64,000 bases of DNA. It comes from Typhlomys cinereus (Eukaryota; Chordata; Mammalia; Rodentia; Platacanthomyidae). This document shows, piece by piece, positions 1 through 11,902 of this stretch. The notes beneath the pieces were generated by a model. That model was not told the DNA's origin. It did not search any database and was given only the letters and a program-made list of their open reading frames with translations. The stretch lies in the NCBI GenBank assembly GCA_023101885.1, contig JALPQD010000027.1, positions 6,177,021 to 6,241,020 of the forward strand, read 5' to 3'. Within the stretch, counting starts at the first letter, position 1. The number at the start of each line of letters is the position of its first letter. Made by a program: the position numbers and the translations under genes.

Positions 1-737
1 CAGGAGGACAGCTTCTCTACCTCATCCTGCATTCCTACTTGCCTCTGGCAAGCAGCGAGGGACCAGATGAGGTCCTTCTTATGTGCACATTTCCGTCCAC
101 CCAAGGGCTGTTCTGGTTAGAACGAGAATCAAGAGCTATGATGACATCAGACTTCATCAGACCCAACATAATTGATTCCTGTTTTATTATCTAATATCTA
201 TGCTGCGTTGATATCAAATAGTTCATCTCTCCCTAGGTTAATCTGGTGAGAAACAGGTCTGGCAAGGCAGGTTAAAAGATAAACAGGATAAGAGAGGGTA
301 ACCAAACTCATAAGGAAGGTGTTCTGTCAAGGGTTTGGGGTATCCTTCAATTACAAAGATCTTTGGTAGTCCCTTAAGACTAGCCACTAACAGCAGTTAA
401 TCCCCACATGAAACCGCCAAATGGAAGTTTTCAAAATGACTCCTGTTTCCGACTCTGCCTTTGTTTCCAGGAAATAAGAGTCAACCACCTCAGTAAATCA
501 GATGATAGCATGGTTCTTGAAAGAGGAGATTCTATCTGAGACTTAGAGGCCACCTAGTCTAGCAACTTTCAACATTTATTTCTGACTGTACGGAGCAATA
601 TTTTCCCCCGCTCTGTTGTAAAACTGAAATCCTCCCCGTAGACAGTTTCTTTATTAGGGCAGAAGGGAATATCTGTGTGGCGTGCTTTACATCTTCTAGT
701 GACTGAGCCTTAGTGATCCAACTCATTATCAATGTCA

Positions 738-905
738 GCCTGTGGCTGTGCTTCAGTGAGCAGAGTGTTGGCCTCACACACAGGAATCGCTGAGCTTGAC
801 CCCTAGAACCACATCAACTAGGCGTGGCAGTGACACCTGGACCCCAGCACTCCATGAGAGGAGGCAGGAGGGTCAGGAGTTCAGGATTTTCCTTGGCTAC
901 CTAAA
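738..905 (+). repeat. B4-like SINE (ID plus B1 halves)
   Basis: A degenerate tRNA-like head (cttcagtgagcagagtgttgg) runs into a B1-like body with ccagcactccatgagaggag and a closing ccttggctac. The boundaries are approximate. Confidence 0.45.
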
Positions 906-1114
906 GAGTATTGGGGTTACAGGCTGCACCACACACCCAGTTGCTGTGGTGCTGGGGTGGAACCTAGGGCCTGGGAAGAGGCGCCTGGTGTCCACAGTGA
1001 TCTGAACTTCACTAGAGCTGTACTTCATTTCCCACATATTGCTATCCATTGACATTTTCAAGGGCTTAGGAAATGGCCTAGTGGCCAAAGTTTTTGAAAA
1101 CTGACTTTGATATC

Positions 1115-1345
1115 TAATCCAGGCATGAAGCAAGCTTGTAATCCCAGCATCAGAGAGGTGGAAATAGGATTCCTTAGTTCACTGGCCAGTTTGCCTAGTT
1201 TACTTAGCAAGTTTCAAGCTAGTGAGAAAGGCTGTGTTAAAAAATAAAGCAACAAATCCCAAGGAGGATGACTTCTGAGGAACAACACCTGAGTTTGACC
1301 TCTGGTCTCGACAGGCAGGCACACACACGTGCACATGTATGCATA
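1115..1345 (+). repeat. B1/B3-like SINE, 3' part
   Basis: It has a tgtaatcccagcatcagaga motif and, further on, the typical B3-like end with a cctctggtctcgacagg motif and a CA/TACA tail. Confidence 0.45.
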
Positions 1346-1721
1346 CATACATCCATGGATGCTATCTTAGCTTCAGATCTCTGTGTTGCTGTACAAACAA
1401 TTTAGAAGAATAACAGTTTTAATCATGCTCATGATTCTAGGTCACCGTCGCTCACCCTGGCAGTATTATAATAGTATCAGGAGCGAAGGCAACTGGGCAC
1501 ATCATACCCACAGGAAGGGCTGAGAAAAGTGCATACTTTCTAGCTTGCTAGACTGTCAAAGCCAACTAGTGTTTCATCTTATCCACCTGACCAGGTGGCC
1601 TACTATGGGCTGGGTCTTCATATATCAATTAAAGAGCTCCTACACACTTACATAGGGGTCTACCTTAACTAAATAGTAGGGTGTGGTCTAAAGATTCAGT
1701 TTTCAGTTGACATCTAAAGCT

Positions 1722-1745
1722 AACACACACACACACACACACACC
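1722..1745. repeat. (CA)n microsatellite
   Basis: About eleven uninterrupted CA units. Confidence 0.9.
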
Positions 1746-2271
1746 CCAAAATGAATTGAAAAAGATTTCTGTTGAGCCTTATGCCAGCAACTAGTGGCTG
1801 AATGTGTCCTCTGAGAAAGACAGGGTTTTCTCAGGACAAGGAAGGGTTCAGGGGTAAGCAAGCTGCTCTGGTAAAGGCTGGATGGTAAATACTGTCGCTT
1901 TGTAGGTAATCCAGTCCTTGTCACAGTGACTCAACTCTCAAGAGAAGAGGGGGAGGCATGGCTGTATTCCAATAAAATATTATTTATGGAAAAACAGACC
2001 ACTGGCTGGATTCAGCCCATGAGTGAGGGGTCACCACCTGCTGCCACAGTTTATGGAAAAGCTCAAGTGTTACCAATTCTCAGTGGACTAAACATTTCTC
2101 ATACCCAGAATCATCTTCCACCCTAGCGGTTCCTGCCTGATCTAGTCATGACATTAACCAGAGCAGCACATAGTTAGGCTAGGTGGCATGTCCTGTGTTA
2201 AGTGCTTTACATTCATTATCTCATGTGATCACGACAGAAACCCTAGAGTAAGCCACATAAAAAATGAGGAC

Positions 2272-2578
2272 AAAGGGCTGTGGGAAAAGTGCTCGAGGCA
2301 CAAGCACAGGGACCTGAGTTCAAATGCCTGGCGCCCACATCAAAAACTGGGCATGACTTGCACATGACCCTGGCACTGTGGGAGTGGAGACAGGATGGTG
2401 GTGGTTCCAGCTTCAGTGAGAGACCCTGCCTCAAGGGAATAAGGTGGAGAGTGAGAGAACAGCTGGTGTTCTCTGGCCTTTGTATGGATGAATTCGAGCA
2501 TGTACACCTTGTACATGCATGTGACCACATATACACATACACACCACACTCACACATATATGCACATGTACAAATTAG
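2272..2578 (+). repeat. B3-like tRNA-derived SINE, nearly complete
   Basis: The head, the gacctgagttcaaatgcc B-box-like motif, the body with gtggagacaggatgg, the gagagaccctgcctcaa block and a CA-rich tail all occur in order. Confidence 0.62.
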
Positions 2579-2591
2579 TCAAGATAGAGAC

Positions 2592-2700
2592 ACTGTAGTA
2601 CACATACTTTTAATCCCAGCACTCTGACGGTTGAGAGAAGGAAACTGAAAGTTCTACACGTTTGGATAACACAAGAAGATGCCTGTCTATGAAAAGAGAG
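2592..2700 (+). repeat. B1-like SINE fragment
   Basis: It has a taatcccagcactctgacgg motif and a degenerate right half, ending next to a (GA)n array. Confidence 0.4.
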
Positions 2701-2717
2701 TGAGTGAAAGGGACAGG

Positions 2718-2751
2718 GGGAGAGAGAGAGAGAGAAAGAGAATGAGAGAAT

Positions 2752-2784
<33 letters not shown>

Positions 2785-2788
2785 CAGG
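2718..2788. repeat. (GA)n array
   Basis: About 70 bp of GA units with a few AATGAG interruptions. Confidence 0.9.
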
Positions 2789-2789
2789 G

Positions 2790-2945
2790 TTAGGCTACAA
2801 ATCTTCAGGGCCAACCCCCTGTGAGAGGCCTTCCTCCAGCAAGGCTTCACCTCTTAAAGGTGCCACAATCTTCTCAAACATTAAGACCAGCTAAGGATGC
2901 AAACACATGAGCCCATGGGGACAACTGACACTCAAACCATGACAC
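2790..2945 (-). repeat. URR1/hAT-like dispersed repeat fragment
   Basis: It shares cttcctccagcaaggcttc, accagctaaggatgcaaac and acacatgagccc with the copy at 34275-34675 in the same orientation. Confidence 0.45.
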
Positions 2946-3444
2946 CAATCGTTTTGTGTTCTCAGGGAACGTTGTCAAAGTTGCCCAGACAGAAGCTGTG
3001 CTTGATTCTAAACAGAAGTGACAGAATTTCCAGTTCAAGCCTGTTCAGACACACAGACTCTCTTCAGTGAGGCACTGTGGTGGGGAGAAAAGTGTCTCAC
3101 CTTTCCGTAACAGTCCAAATGGTAAAATACAACTGGTACATTCCACGGCAAGAAAATCAGAACATTCAGTGGTCCCTCCTTCAGCAAAGATCAGTTACAA
3201 GTCTGCTGGCCAGTGGACCACCAACAGGATTCAACGCAGTACAGCACTGGGTCACACTGCCTGTTCAAATTCTACCAGCCTGACACCAGACACAGTGCAC
3301 CAATAGGAAATGAAGTGGAAACTCAATGCGCTATCTCAGGTACGGGGCCCAACTGTAAATGAGAAATTCATTCATTCTTTACAAGCTGTTGATAGTTTGC
3401 TTTTCTCATCCTTGTGATGAACACTTGTCAAGAAACAAGTTAAA

Positions 3445-3700
3445 GAAAGGATTCATTCTGGCTCACATTGCGTGCATGCGCACTTGTGCATGTACGCACG
3501 AAAGTGAACATAAGCATTCAGAGGTCAGAGGACAACCTTGGGAAACTTCCTGCTGGTGCAGTCTGCCTTGCTGGTTTTAAGACAGGATCTTTTGTTAACT
3601 TGGGACTCGCCAATGTAATAAGACTGGCTGTCCAGACAGCTTTTGGAATCCTCCATTCTCTGCCTTCCCGGCGTGCAGATGACAAACAGGAGAAAAGAAA
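3445..3700 (-). repeat. B3-like SINE
   Basis: The reverse-complement signature is present in order: a TG-rich tail, a gaggtcagaggacaacctt motif, an agacaggatctttt motif and a central ctggctgtcca piece. It is strongly diverged. Confidence 0.5.
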
Positions 3701-4137
3701 AGTTGCCAACAGGTGCCTAGCTTCAGAAAGATAATCAACCCCGTGGGGACCCTGGCCCTTAGACGCAAGTACCACTGTATCTTGGGTATGACTGGTGCCA
3801 GTACTCTGCAAGTCTGAAGGCAAGGCTGTCTGAGCGCTTTGTGTGCAGGAGCCCAGCATTTGCTCAGAGCACATGCCATCCTCTCATACACTGCAATTAT
3901 CTACGCTACTCATAATACCCAGCATTATGCAAATGTGATGTAAACGCCGTGCAAATAGCTATACTGTATTGCTAAGGGAATAATAAAAAGGAAAAAAAAG
4001 TGTCTGCACTTTTCTGTTCTGAAGACACAGTTTTTAATTCATATGTGGGTAAATCCAAGGAGAAGTAGTCTTGGACATGGGGCTTACAACTTAAATGACG
4101 GAAGCTGCCACAGGCCACTTATGTATGCGTGTATATG

Positions 4138-4139
<2 letters not shown>

Positions 4140-4182
<43 letters not shown>
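4140..4182. repeat. (TG)n microsatellite
   Basis: A perfect TG run of about 21 units at the tail of a minus-strand SINE. Confidence 0.95.
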
Positions 4183-4185
<3 letters not shown>

Positions 4186-4410
4186 TGCACATCTGTGTAT
4201 GTGTGTAGAGGCCAGAGGCCAACAATGGTTTTCTACTTTGGTTTTCCTTAAAGAGAGAGAGAACACGCATGCTACAGCACACAGGTGGCGGTCAGAGGAT
4301 ACTTTTCAGAAGTCAGTTATCTCCTTCCATCACGTGTGCTTCTGGGGATCAAACTCAGGTCCCCAAGTTTTGAGCAGATGCCATACCTGTTAGGCCACCT
4401 CACTACCTCT
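4183..4410 (-). repeat. B2/B3-like SINE, truncated
   Basis: It has tagaggccagaggccaacaa after the TG tail, then skips to a ctggggatcaaactcaggtc block and a degenerate head. Confidence 0.45.
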
Positions 4411-4535
4411 GCACTTTGTTTTTCTGAGACAGACTCTCGCTGAACCCAGAACTCAGCCACTTGGCTAGTGTGACCAGTGAGCCAGGTCCCAGGATCCTCT
4501 TGTCTCCACCTTCCCAGTGCTATGGTTGAAGACAG

Positions 4536-4580
<45 letters not shown>

Positions 4581-4660
4581 GGACTTTTTACTTGGATTCT
4601 GGGGAAAGAACTCGGACCTCATACTTATGAGGCAAGCACTTTACATACCAAGCTGTCTCC
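4411..4660 (-). repeat. B3-like SINE with an internal (CA)n array
   Basis: It has a tctgagacagactctcgctg motif, a gagccaggtcccaggatcct block, a CA array at 4537-4579, then ggattctggggaaagaactc and a head ending ctgtctccccagtct. The array sits inside the element and not in its tail. Confidence 0.6.
4537..4579. repeat. (CA)n microsatellite inside a SINE
   Basis: A perfect run of about 21 CA units replaces the usual short body segment of the surrounding element. Confidence 0.95.
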
Positions 4661-4910
4661 CCAGTCTGTATGTTACTTCTGACACACAAAGGGGTGACGT
4701 GGCTGTGACACAAGTGGCTTTAAGAATGGACAAGCTATGCCTGTCCTGTGTTAAACGCTGACACGTGAGAGCAACTCAACCTGCAAACATCATGGTTCAC
4801 CTCGAAGCAGATCCCAGTAAGGTCTGTACCCCTGGTTTGGTTACTCCCTGGATCCTGATGAAATTGAATCACCCCCACATGCCCTTTTGGCAAGTGTGAC
4901 CAGAACTCAC

Positions 4911-5044
4911 CTTCCAGAAGCTGTCCACCTTGCCATAGACAAGAGACTGGTTCTGCCTTTTGATCTCATTAATGTGGTGGATGTCGCTGGCGTTCAGGTG
5001 TTGCTCCACCACGAAACCCAGAAAGCTGTTGTCTGGGGTGTGAG
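4911..5044 (-). CDS. Mgat5: Mgat5 internal exon h (about residues 416-460)
   Basis: This 134 nt exon begins with CT, completing Pro416, and ends in phase 0. It reads HTPDNSFLGFVVEQHLNASD, IHHINEIKRQNQSLVYG and KVDSFWK. The acceptor is cctgctgcag and the donor is AAG|gtgagt. There are two sequons. NAS at Asn433 (AAC at 4992-4994) has Ala in the middle, where I recall Ser in human. NQS is at Asn447. Both are known glycosylation positions in the human enzyme. This exon links the first lobe to the C-terminal UDP-GlcNAc-binding lobe. The next exon, expected to begin NKKIYLD, is not found in the 4,910 bases that follow on the minus strand. Confidence 0.96.
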
Positions 5045-5357
5045 CTGCAGCAGGAGGGAAAGGACAGGGTCATTAGCATTTGGCTGCAAGTAGCCGTGAA
5101 GCAACTTGAAGACTTGACATAGGCCGCCACTTGTGTGGCCTGCTTGCAGCAAGTCTACCCCTTTCCCTACCCTCCCCAGCTGCTGGAGCAACACCATCTG
5201 ATTAACCTTGAGGATGTTCATCATCCAGTGGGCTTGGGGGCAAAATCTAGCACTTCCTGAGAGTTATTCGCTAATAAAACATAACTCAATGGGTAATGTT
5301 GCTATAGCCGAACCGAAGAGTTCTAGTTTCTAAGACTCTGTCTGAAAAAAAATTAGG

Positions 5358-5700
5358 TGGAAGACTGGGGAGATGGTTCGGTGGGTAAAGGGCTTGTGTA
5401 AGCATGAGGACCCGAGTTCAGATCCTTAATATCCATGTGAAAAGTTACTCATAGTGGTACGTGTCTCTAAACCAGCACTGGAGGGTAAATAGGTGGGTCA
5501 AGGGGGCTTGCTGGCTACCTAGTGTGGTCAAATTGTTGAGTTCTGGGTTTAGTGAGAGACTATGCCTCAAAAAAGAGAGAGAAGTGACTGAGGATATGCT
5601 GGTGTCAACCTCTGGTGTGACCTACATGCACATAGACAGACAGACAGACAGACAGACACTCATGGATACATGTGCAAGTGCACTTCCCCCGTCCCCCAAC
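5358..5700 (+). repeat. B3-like SINE, nearly full length
   Basis: It has a ggggagatggttcggtgggt head (A-box region), gacccgagttcagatcc (B-box region), the ggcttgctggctacct body, gtgagagactatgcctcaa, and a tail containing (CAGA)n at 5635-5658. Confidence 0.65.
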
Positions 5701-5754
5701 TACACATACCCATGTATCATGTTTAAATGTAAAAAATCATCCCCTCCCACTCCC

Positions 5755-6085
5755 TGCAGACTCATGTGCGTGAACATGTGGTCCCTAGCACCTGACATTA
5801 TTTGAGAAGGTTGTGGAACTTTTAGGAGGTGCAGTCTGCTGGAGGAAATATGCCACTGGGGGGGTGGGCTTTGAGGTTTGATGACCTTGCTTCACTCTGT
5901 TCTCTGCCTACTGATGGCTGCTGTAACAGCGGTTGGCCTTCTGCTTTTGCCACCAAGCATTCCCTATCATAATGGACTCTATCCCCTTGGTTAACTGTGA
6001 AGTCAAGTAATAAACATTTCCCCCCTAAAGTTGCACGGGTCAGAGTATTTTCTCACAGCACAGAAGATAGACTGTAATACCTGCA
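5755..6085 (+). repeat. URR1/hAT-like dispersed repeat
   Basis: It starts with ctcatgtgcgtgaacatgtg, passes ggttgtggaacttttaggagg and ends with aataaacat plus agagtattttctcacagca. The same layout recurs at 42860-43145. Confidence 0.55.
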
Positions 6086-6216
6086 TACAAACAGAAATAG
6101 GGTGGAATAGTTGAATGAGACAATGGGCACTGATTTCTGGTATACACACACAGCATACTGTATATGTGTATGCATTTGTACATGCACACACATAAACCAC
6201 ACACATACCTACATTT

Positions 6217-6240
6217 ATACCACACACACACACACACACA
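6217..6240. repeat. (CA)n microsatellite
   Basis: About eleven CA units within a longer CA/TA-rich stretch (6140-6290). Confidence 0.88.
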
Positions 6241-6777
6241 TATCTATTACCTATGGTTGCACCCATGTACCATCCACACACACATATGCAACAGCAGCCC
6301 CCAAACACAACTGATTGTGCATTATACAGTGATATCAAGGTTAACCATGACTGGATATACAGTGAGGCTCCCCCAAGATGCTGTGGCTTGGGGACGTTCT
6401 GGTCACCTTGGCTCACCTACACACACTGTAGGTGGCCTGCACCATGACCCAGAAATGCATTTCTAAGAACAGGGCTTGTGAAGCCCCTGAGGCACCAGTC
6501 CGTGACTAAGGGCCAGACATGGCTATGCTTAGGGAGTTACAGTGAACAGCTGCATGGGAGGAAGACAGGGCATATGCAAGGTGCACTGGACTATAAACTA
6601 CTCCAAAGGCAAAACAGTCACAGGGTAGATTGTTCTGGAAAAGGAAAGGATGTATTCTCTGGCCCTCCCTTACCATGTGTTCTACAAACTCTCTGCTTAC
6701 ACTACCTAGGAGGCAGGAAGCAATCCTACGGAAACTTAACATTCTTATCTTATGACTATGACTTTTGCAGTTTGTTT

Positions 6778-6780
<3 letters not shown>

Positions 6781-6827
<47 letters not shown>
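6781..6827. repeat. (TG)n microsatellite
   Basis: About 23 perfect TG units at the tail of the following minus-strand SINE. Confidence 0.95.
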
Positions 6828-6828
<1 letters not shown>

Positions 6829-7118
6829 ATGTGCATGTAGGTATATGTGTGCAATTGCAAATGTGTATGCAAGTGGAGGCCAGAGGACAGCTTTGGATGT
6901 TGTTCCTCACATATCATCCACCTTATTTTTTCAGACAGGGTCCTTCACAGAACAAAACCTCACTGATTTGGTGCACTGGCTGGTCAGTGAGCTCTGGACA
7001 TCTGTTTACATCTTCCTAGCATTAGGATCATAGGTGTATATTCTCATGCCTGACTTTTTACTGGGTACCTGGGATCAAACTCATGTCCTCAGGTCACTGG
7101 CTGAGGCACCTCCCAGCC
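6828..7118 (-). repeat. B3-like SINE
   Basis: It has gtggaggccagaggacagct, cagacagggtccttcaca, ctggctggtcagtgagctct, tacctgggatcaaactcat and an acctcccagcctgg head. Confidence 0.6.
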
Positions 7119-7229
7119 TGGAGACTCTTCAAATCACACAGCCTTGGCCTACGGTGCAGACCTAGCAACCAGACACCCCAGCCTGGCTGTCCTTGGGAAG
7201 GGAGAAAAAAGAGGTGGGGCTGCAGGCAG

Positions 7230-7520
7230 GAAGCCAAGCACCCTGGAGCCCTGGGGGATGCATAAATATTATCTTGTCACCACTGAGTCTCCAGGGGGCT
7301 TTGCCTAATGGGGTGACAGGCCAGTGAGATAACAAGGTGCCAGCTGAGCCTGGCTGGGTAATCTGTTACTTCATTTCTGCATTTTTGAGCAAGTGCCCAG
7401 AGGCAAGGGCAAAAAGCTGCAGTTGGCTGAGGAGTAAATCGTTGAATAAATTCCTCCACCAACAAGAGGCAGCAGCAGGGGTTGGCCTGGTTATTCTATT
7501 CCGTTTTATTTTATTTTCCC
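7230..7520. promoter_or_regulatory. Unique block, possible conserved intronic element
   Basis: No repeat is recognised here. It is flanked by repeats and contains an octamer-like atgcataaat (7257-7266), several GATAA/TTATC motifs and short mirror-like segments. Any function is inferred from uniqueness and motif content alone. Confidence 0.2.
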
Positions 7521-8000
7521 TCCTTTTTGTGGACTGAAGAGGGGGGGCCTGAAATCAAAAGGAATAACAGGAAGGGGGAGCTGGTGTGTCATCCATTCTA
7601 CTCGTCCTTAAGGGGCCTCAAGGCAGCTCTTCCCAGAGCTTTTTATTTGTTTTTCCAAGATCTTTGAACTAGAATCTGGAGCTCTACACTTCGGGATTTT
7701 TAAAATCTTTTATTTTCAGAAAATAGACCAGGGATCTATAGTTCCATTCTTGATATGCTTGTTTCTGTGATTTGGTTATGCAGGGCCCTTAATAGGCAGT
7801 TTTAAAAAATGTAAATAATCTAGCAAATAAAATACTTAGTGAGTCTAATATATGATACACTATGTAGAATACAGCAAAAAATAAAATGACACTTAGAATC
7901 CTCTAAAGAAGAAAATGATAAAAGTACACGCAAATTTTTGTGTTAAAGATTCCATTAGCTTATAATTGACAGGTAAGAGGGAAGTAGGAAGGAAAAGATT

Positions 8001-8238
8001 CTTTTTTTTTTTTTTCCTCCTTTTTTTTCTTTATGAGATGAGGTCTCCTGTAGCCCAGACTGGCCTTGAACTTAGATAGCTGAGGATGACCTTGAATTTT
8101 TCATCTCCTGTCTCAACCTCCCAAATACTGGGATGACAGGTGTGTGTAACCATGTCCAGGTTATGTGGCGTTGTGTGATTGAATCCAGGGCTTTGTACAC
8201 GTTAGGGCACTCCACCAACTGAACTACATCTTGGCCCC
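8001..8238 (-). repeat. B4-like SINE (B1 half then ID half)
   Basis: It has a poly-T start, gatgaggtctcctgtagccc, actggccttgaactta, ccaaatactgggatgacagg, then an ID-like half ending caactgaactacatcttgg. Confidence 0.62.
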
Positions 8239-8267
8239 TTATGGCTTCTTTTAAAATGCAGTTTGAG

Positions 8268-8410
8268 AGCTGGAGGGATGGCTCAGTGGGTCAGGGCGCC
8301 TGAAGAAGCCCACATGGTGGAAGGAATGAACTGATTCTGCACCTAGGCACACATGCAATATGACATACGCATGCCCTTCCCCACATACGGGAGATAAATA
8401 GGTGCAACAT
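8268..8410 (+). repeat. B2-like SINE, internally deleted
   Basis: A gagctggagggatggctcag head is followed by a shortened body and a gagataaataggtgcaac tail. Confidence 0.5.
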
Positions 8411-9265
8411 AAACCTTTTGCAGATAGAATTCAGAGTTCTTAATAGTCAAACTGATTTTTCCTCTAATTGTATACCTCTTCAAGATCTGTCTTCTATCAA
8501 CAAACCCCAAACACCTCTAATGATAGTGTATTACAGTCATACCACCCCAAAGGCAGAAATTCCAGAGCCAGCCTGGGCCCTCGGCCCTCATGGCTAGCGA
8601 ATCACCAGGTACGAGGGATGTGAACTTCTCAACATCTCTCAATTCTCTTTCCTCTCCATCTTTCTTAGCTCAGCTCTCACATATTTTCACCAACACTTGT
8701 GCAGTGGGCAAGCTTTTCTTAAGTACAAATAACTCTTATTGATTATCCTGATTTTAGTTGACTTATGTCCTAACTATAAACATTTTTTTTCAGATAACTG
8801 AGAATGTTATGAGGAAGAGAAGAAGTTACCCAATGTTTTACTACATGGAGATATTACTATCGGTGAGGTTTTCCCTTCAAAATAAAACCCGATGCTATGG
8901 CATTTACTCTTGGAAGCTTTTCCTATTCACACTGTATTCCTGATGGTTTCTTTCCAGGTGCAGCTCACCCCTGCCTTGGAGGCAGCGCTGTGCCCCAGTC
9001 TCCTGGCGCCTGACCTAGTTATGCTGCATGGGAATGCCCTGTCGCTCTGCCCCACTATACCCCTTTGGGGAACTCGCCATCCTTTCCTAAATCCGTGTCC
9101 CGCTAGTGGGCTTCATCGCACCAGTCCAAATCCTGTTCCACCCCCATGTACCCCACCCCTGCTGCTCATGTTTCCAAGTTGAGACAAATTAGAGGACTTG
9201 ACACAAGGGTTGGTTGAAGGTATGTGAACCGAGTCCTGCCATCCCGGTCTCTTTATGATTAGCTA

Positions 9266-9505
9266 GAGATACTTGTGTGTGTGGTATTTGTGTGTATAAA
9301 TGTTTCTATGTGCTTATGTGTATATGTGATGTTTGTAGCTATATATGGTGTTTATATGCATGTGCTTTTTATGTGCTTATGTATGTGTGATGTTCATATG
9401 CATATATGTGTGTGCATGCAATGTTTGCATGTGTACTTTTTTATGCATGTGCTTCATGAACACGTTTATGTGTTCAAGCACATGTGTGTGCACGCATGTG
9501 GAGAA
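9266..9505. repeat. Degenerate (TG/TATG)-rich low-complexity tract
   Basis: A long imperfect TG, TATG and TGCATG array, the expanded tail of the minus-strand SINE that follows. Confidence 0.75.
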
Positions 9506-9745
9506 TGAAATCAGTGGCTTCCTCTATTCCACCTTATTTTTTGAAACAGTCTCTCTCACTGAGAAGAGCTCTCTGTTTCTGCCAGACTAGCTGGCCAGCA
9601 AGCTCCATGGATCCTCTCGTCTTGCCTCCCCAGTGCTGAGATTAGAGCATGCGCCACCTCCACGCTTGGCTGTTTACACGGGTGCTGGAGATCCCTTGGG
9701 TCCTCACGCTTGCACTCGACTGCCTGAGCCACTCCCTAGCCCGAC
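9506..9745 (-). repeat. B3-like SINE
   Basis: It has ttttttgaaacagtctctct, gctggccagcaagctccatg, ccccagtgctgagattagag, a ggtgctggagatcc block and a gagccactccctagcccg head. Confidence 0.6.
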
Positions 9746-10329
9746 AGAACTCCTTCCCAAGTTATGTTGTCCTGCATGGCTGATGGCTAGAGCTGAGAAT
9801 GGTCACTGATACCCGCAGGACCGTCTTCCAAGAAGCACCAACGCAGAGAAATGCAAAGCTGGGATCTGCAGAGAGAAGACATTCTCCAGATGTGGACTGA
9901 GCTCAACCTAAGGCAGGTTTTCAACAATTCTTGTGGACAAGACCAACCAATTCAGTGAGCAGGCTGATATGACAGACATATTACCTAATGGATCCTTCCA
10001 GAAGACATTTCAGATGTTTCCGACCTATCCCGACTATCCGACAGATAGTGCCCCTCTGTAGACCTGTGGGTGTCAGTTCCATCTCCATATCTGGAAACCT
10101 GTTCCTTATCCCTTTCTAACTGGGCTCTACTCCAGATCCACCACCCTGCTGCTTGCCACTACTTTGAGGAAGAGGTGAGGTGGCTCTGATAGTGAAGTGT
10201 GCCTGTGTGTGGTGCGTGTGTATGTGTAGTGTATGTGGCATGTATTTGTGTGTGTGCATGAGTCATGGTACATGTATGAAGGTCAGAGGATAACAGTGCG
10301 GAGATGATGGCTCTCTGGGGCTGCTTGGA

Positions 10330-10480
10330 CAGCAGTTATAGTCTACTTGGCAAATCCAGGCCAGTAAGAGACCCTGACTCAAAAGACAAGGTAGACGGCT
10401 CCTGAGGAACAGCATACAAAAGAGTACCCTGACCTCTATGCATGTGGAGACCCACGGGCACTCCCCTCACATGCACATAC
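10330..10480 (+). repeat. B3-like SINE, 3' half
   Basis: It has ccaggccagtaagagaccct, actcaaaagacaaggtag, then cctgacctctatgcatg, leading into a CA-rich tail. Confidence 0.5.
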
Positions 10481-10800
10481 ACCATACACATGTATACATA
10501 CCATACACACACACACACACACACACCACTCGTACACACGCACATATACCATACACACATATAAGAGCATACATACTACACATAGCACATATATTTGCAT
10601 TTTGCAAATTACTACATATACAGAAAAACACACCACATATACCACATCACATGCACACACACTATACACAACACACACATTCACACATATTAATACATAT
10701 AACACAAATATATACACATACATATACCACATACATACCACACAGAACTCACATGCATATAGTCCCCTCAAAATCTAAGGAACCAGAGCACAAAGGGAAG
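10481..10800. repeat. CA/TACA-rich degenerate tract
   Basis: About 320 bp of imperfect CACA, TACACA and CATATA units extending the tail of the preceding SINE. Confidence 0.75.
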
Positions 10801-10949
10801 GCTTAAATAGCATATGCCATGCTCCATTCCAACTCCCTGTCTTTTCTGACCACATGTTCTAAGAAGCCCTCAACATTCCCCAGTGTGGACATGAGGACTC
10901 AGGAAGTGAGTTATTCAGCATCTTTTTCCCCCTTTATTTCATATATTTG

Positions 10950-11217
10950 TATATGGAGTGCATGTGTGTGTGTCCATGTGTGCAGATACCAGAATCATCT
11001 TCAATTGCTTTTCCACTTTGTTGCTGTTACCCTGGGTCTTTAATTAAACCCACACCACACCATTAGGGCTAGTCTGGCCAGGCTCTGCCTTCCAGGACTA
11101 GAATCAGAGGTGGGCTGCCATAACCACCTGGCACTTTTGGTGGGTTCTGGAGATTTGAATTCAGGTCCCTCTGCTTGTGAGGCAAGGGCTCTAATCCTGA
11201 GCTTCTCCCTAGCCTGT
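10950..11217 (-). repeat. B3-like SINE
   Basis: It has a short TG tail, a diverged body with aattaaacccacaccaca, ggttctggagatttgaattc, tctgcttgtgaggcaaggg and a cttctccctagcctg head. Confidence 0.55.
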
Positions 11218-11600
11218 GTCAGCAGCATCTTTACACTGGGAGCCATGACACTGGTGCCACCACAGTCACTGAATAAACAACAGAATGAATCAGACTGTTA
11301 TAAATGGAGGTAGGACTCTGGGCTGGCAGGAGAAGCTCGACCTTGGCTTCCAAGGTTCCTGAAAGTTCTGCAGGACAAAAAAGTCAGGTCTGAGCTGGTG
11401 CTTGCCCGACACAAGGGCAACACAGCTCCTGGTGCTCCTTCCGCTACAGTCTCCAGGAAAAGACAGATCCGGGGATCGATTCAGTCAGCAAGTTTTTTAC
11501 CCCAGCCAATGTTTTCACAGGCGCCAGACGAAGTTGTGAAAGTGGGCGTTATGCGCTAATGAGAGATATCCAAACACAGATGATAGACAGGGCCAGTCAT

Positions 11601-11642
11601 CGGTGGTGGTGGTGGTGGTGTGTGTGTATATATGTATATGTT
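11601..11642. repeat. (GGT)n/(TG)n compound repeat
   Basis: Five or six GGT units run into TG and TATA steps. Confidence 0.8.
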
Positions 11643-11902
11643 GTTATTGTTGTTGCCTTCTTTTCCCTTTCCGTGGTGCAGCCAAGTGACTTTCTGGTTT
11701 CCTGGTTCACTGTTCTGTGTGCTGTGTGGGCAGATGTCTCTGTTTACTGGGGTGGTACACATCTTGCTGTAGACTAGGGCAGAGAATGCCTTTGGGAGCT
11801 GCCAGCAAGTTGGATTTGTAGCAGACTAAACAAGAGACACTGAAATAACACCTAAATAGCAGGTCATCCAGGATTCCTGGACACAGACAACTGTGCAGAC
11901 AG

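Larger units (their letters stand above)
1..4910 (-). other. Mgat5: Mgat5 intron after exon h (5' part only)
   Basis: This is partial intron starting at the gtgagt donor at 4910. It holds SINEs, three long dinucleotide arrays and a URR-like fragment, listed separately. I recognise nothing in 1-735, 1346-1720, 1746-2270, 2946-3440 or 3701-4139. The block 3040-3330 is repeat-poor and has several short open frames without coding character. Confidence 0.85.

Noticed and set aside
1..4910. Search for the next Mgat5 exon (expected start Asn-Lys-Lys-Ile-Tyr)
   Set aside because: It was not found on the minus strand. The intron evidently continues past the window start.
8880..9183. C-rich block with 96-codon open frame
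   Set aside because: It has no CpG-island density, no splice sites matching a known exon and no recognisable protein.
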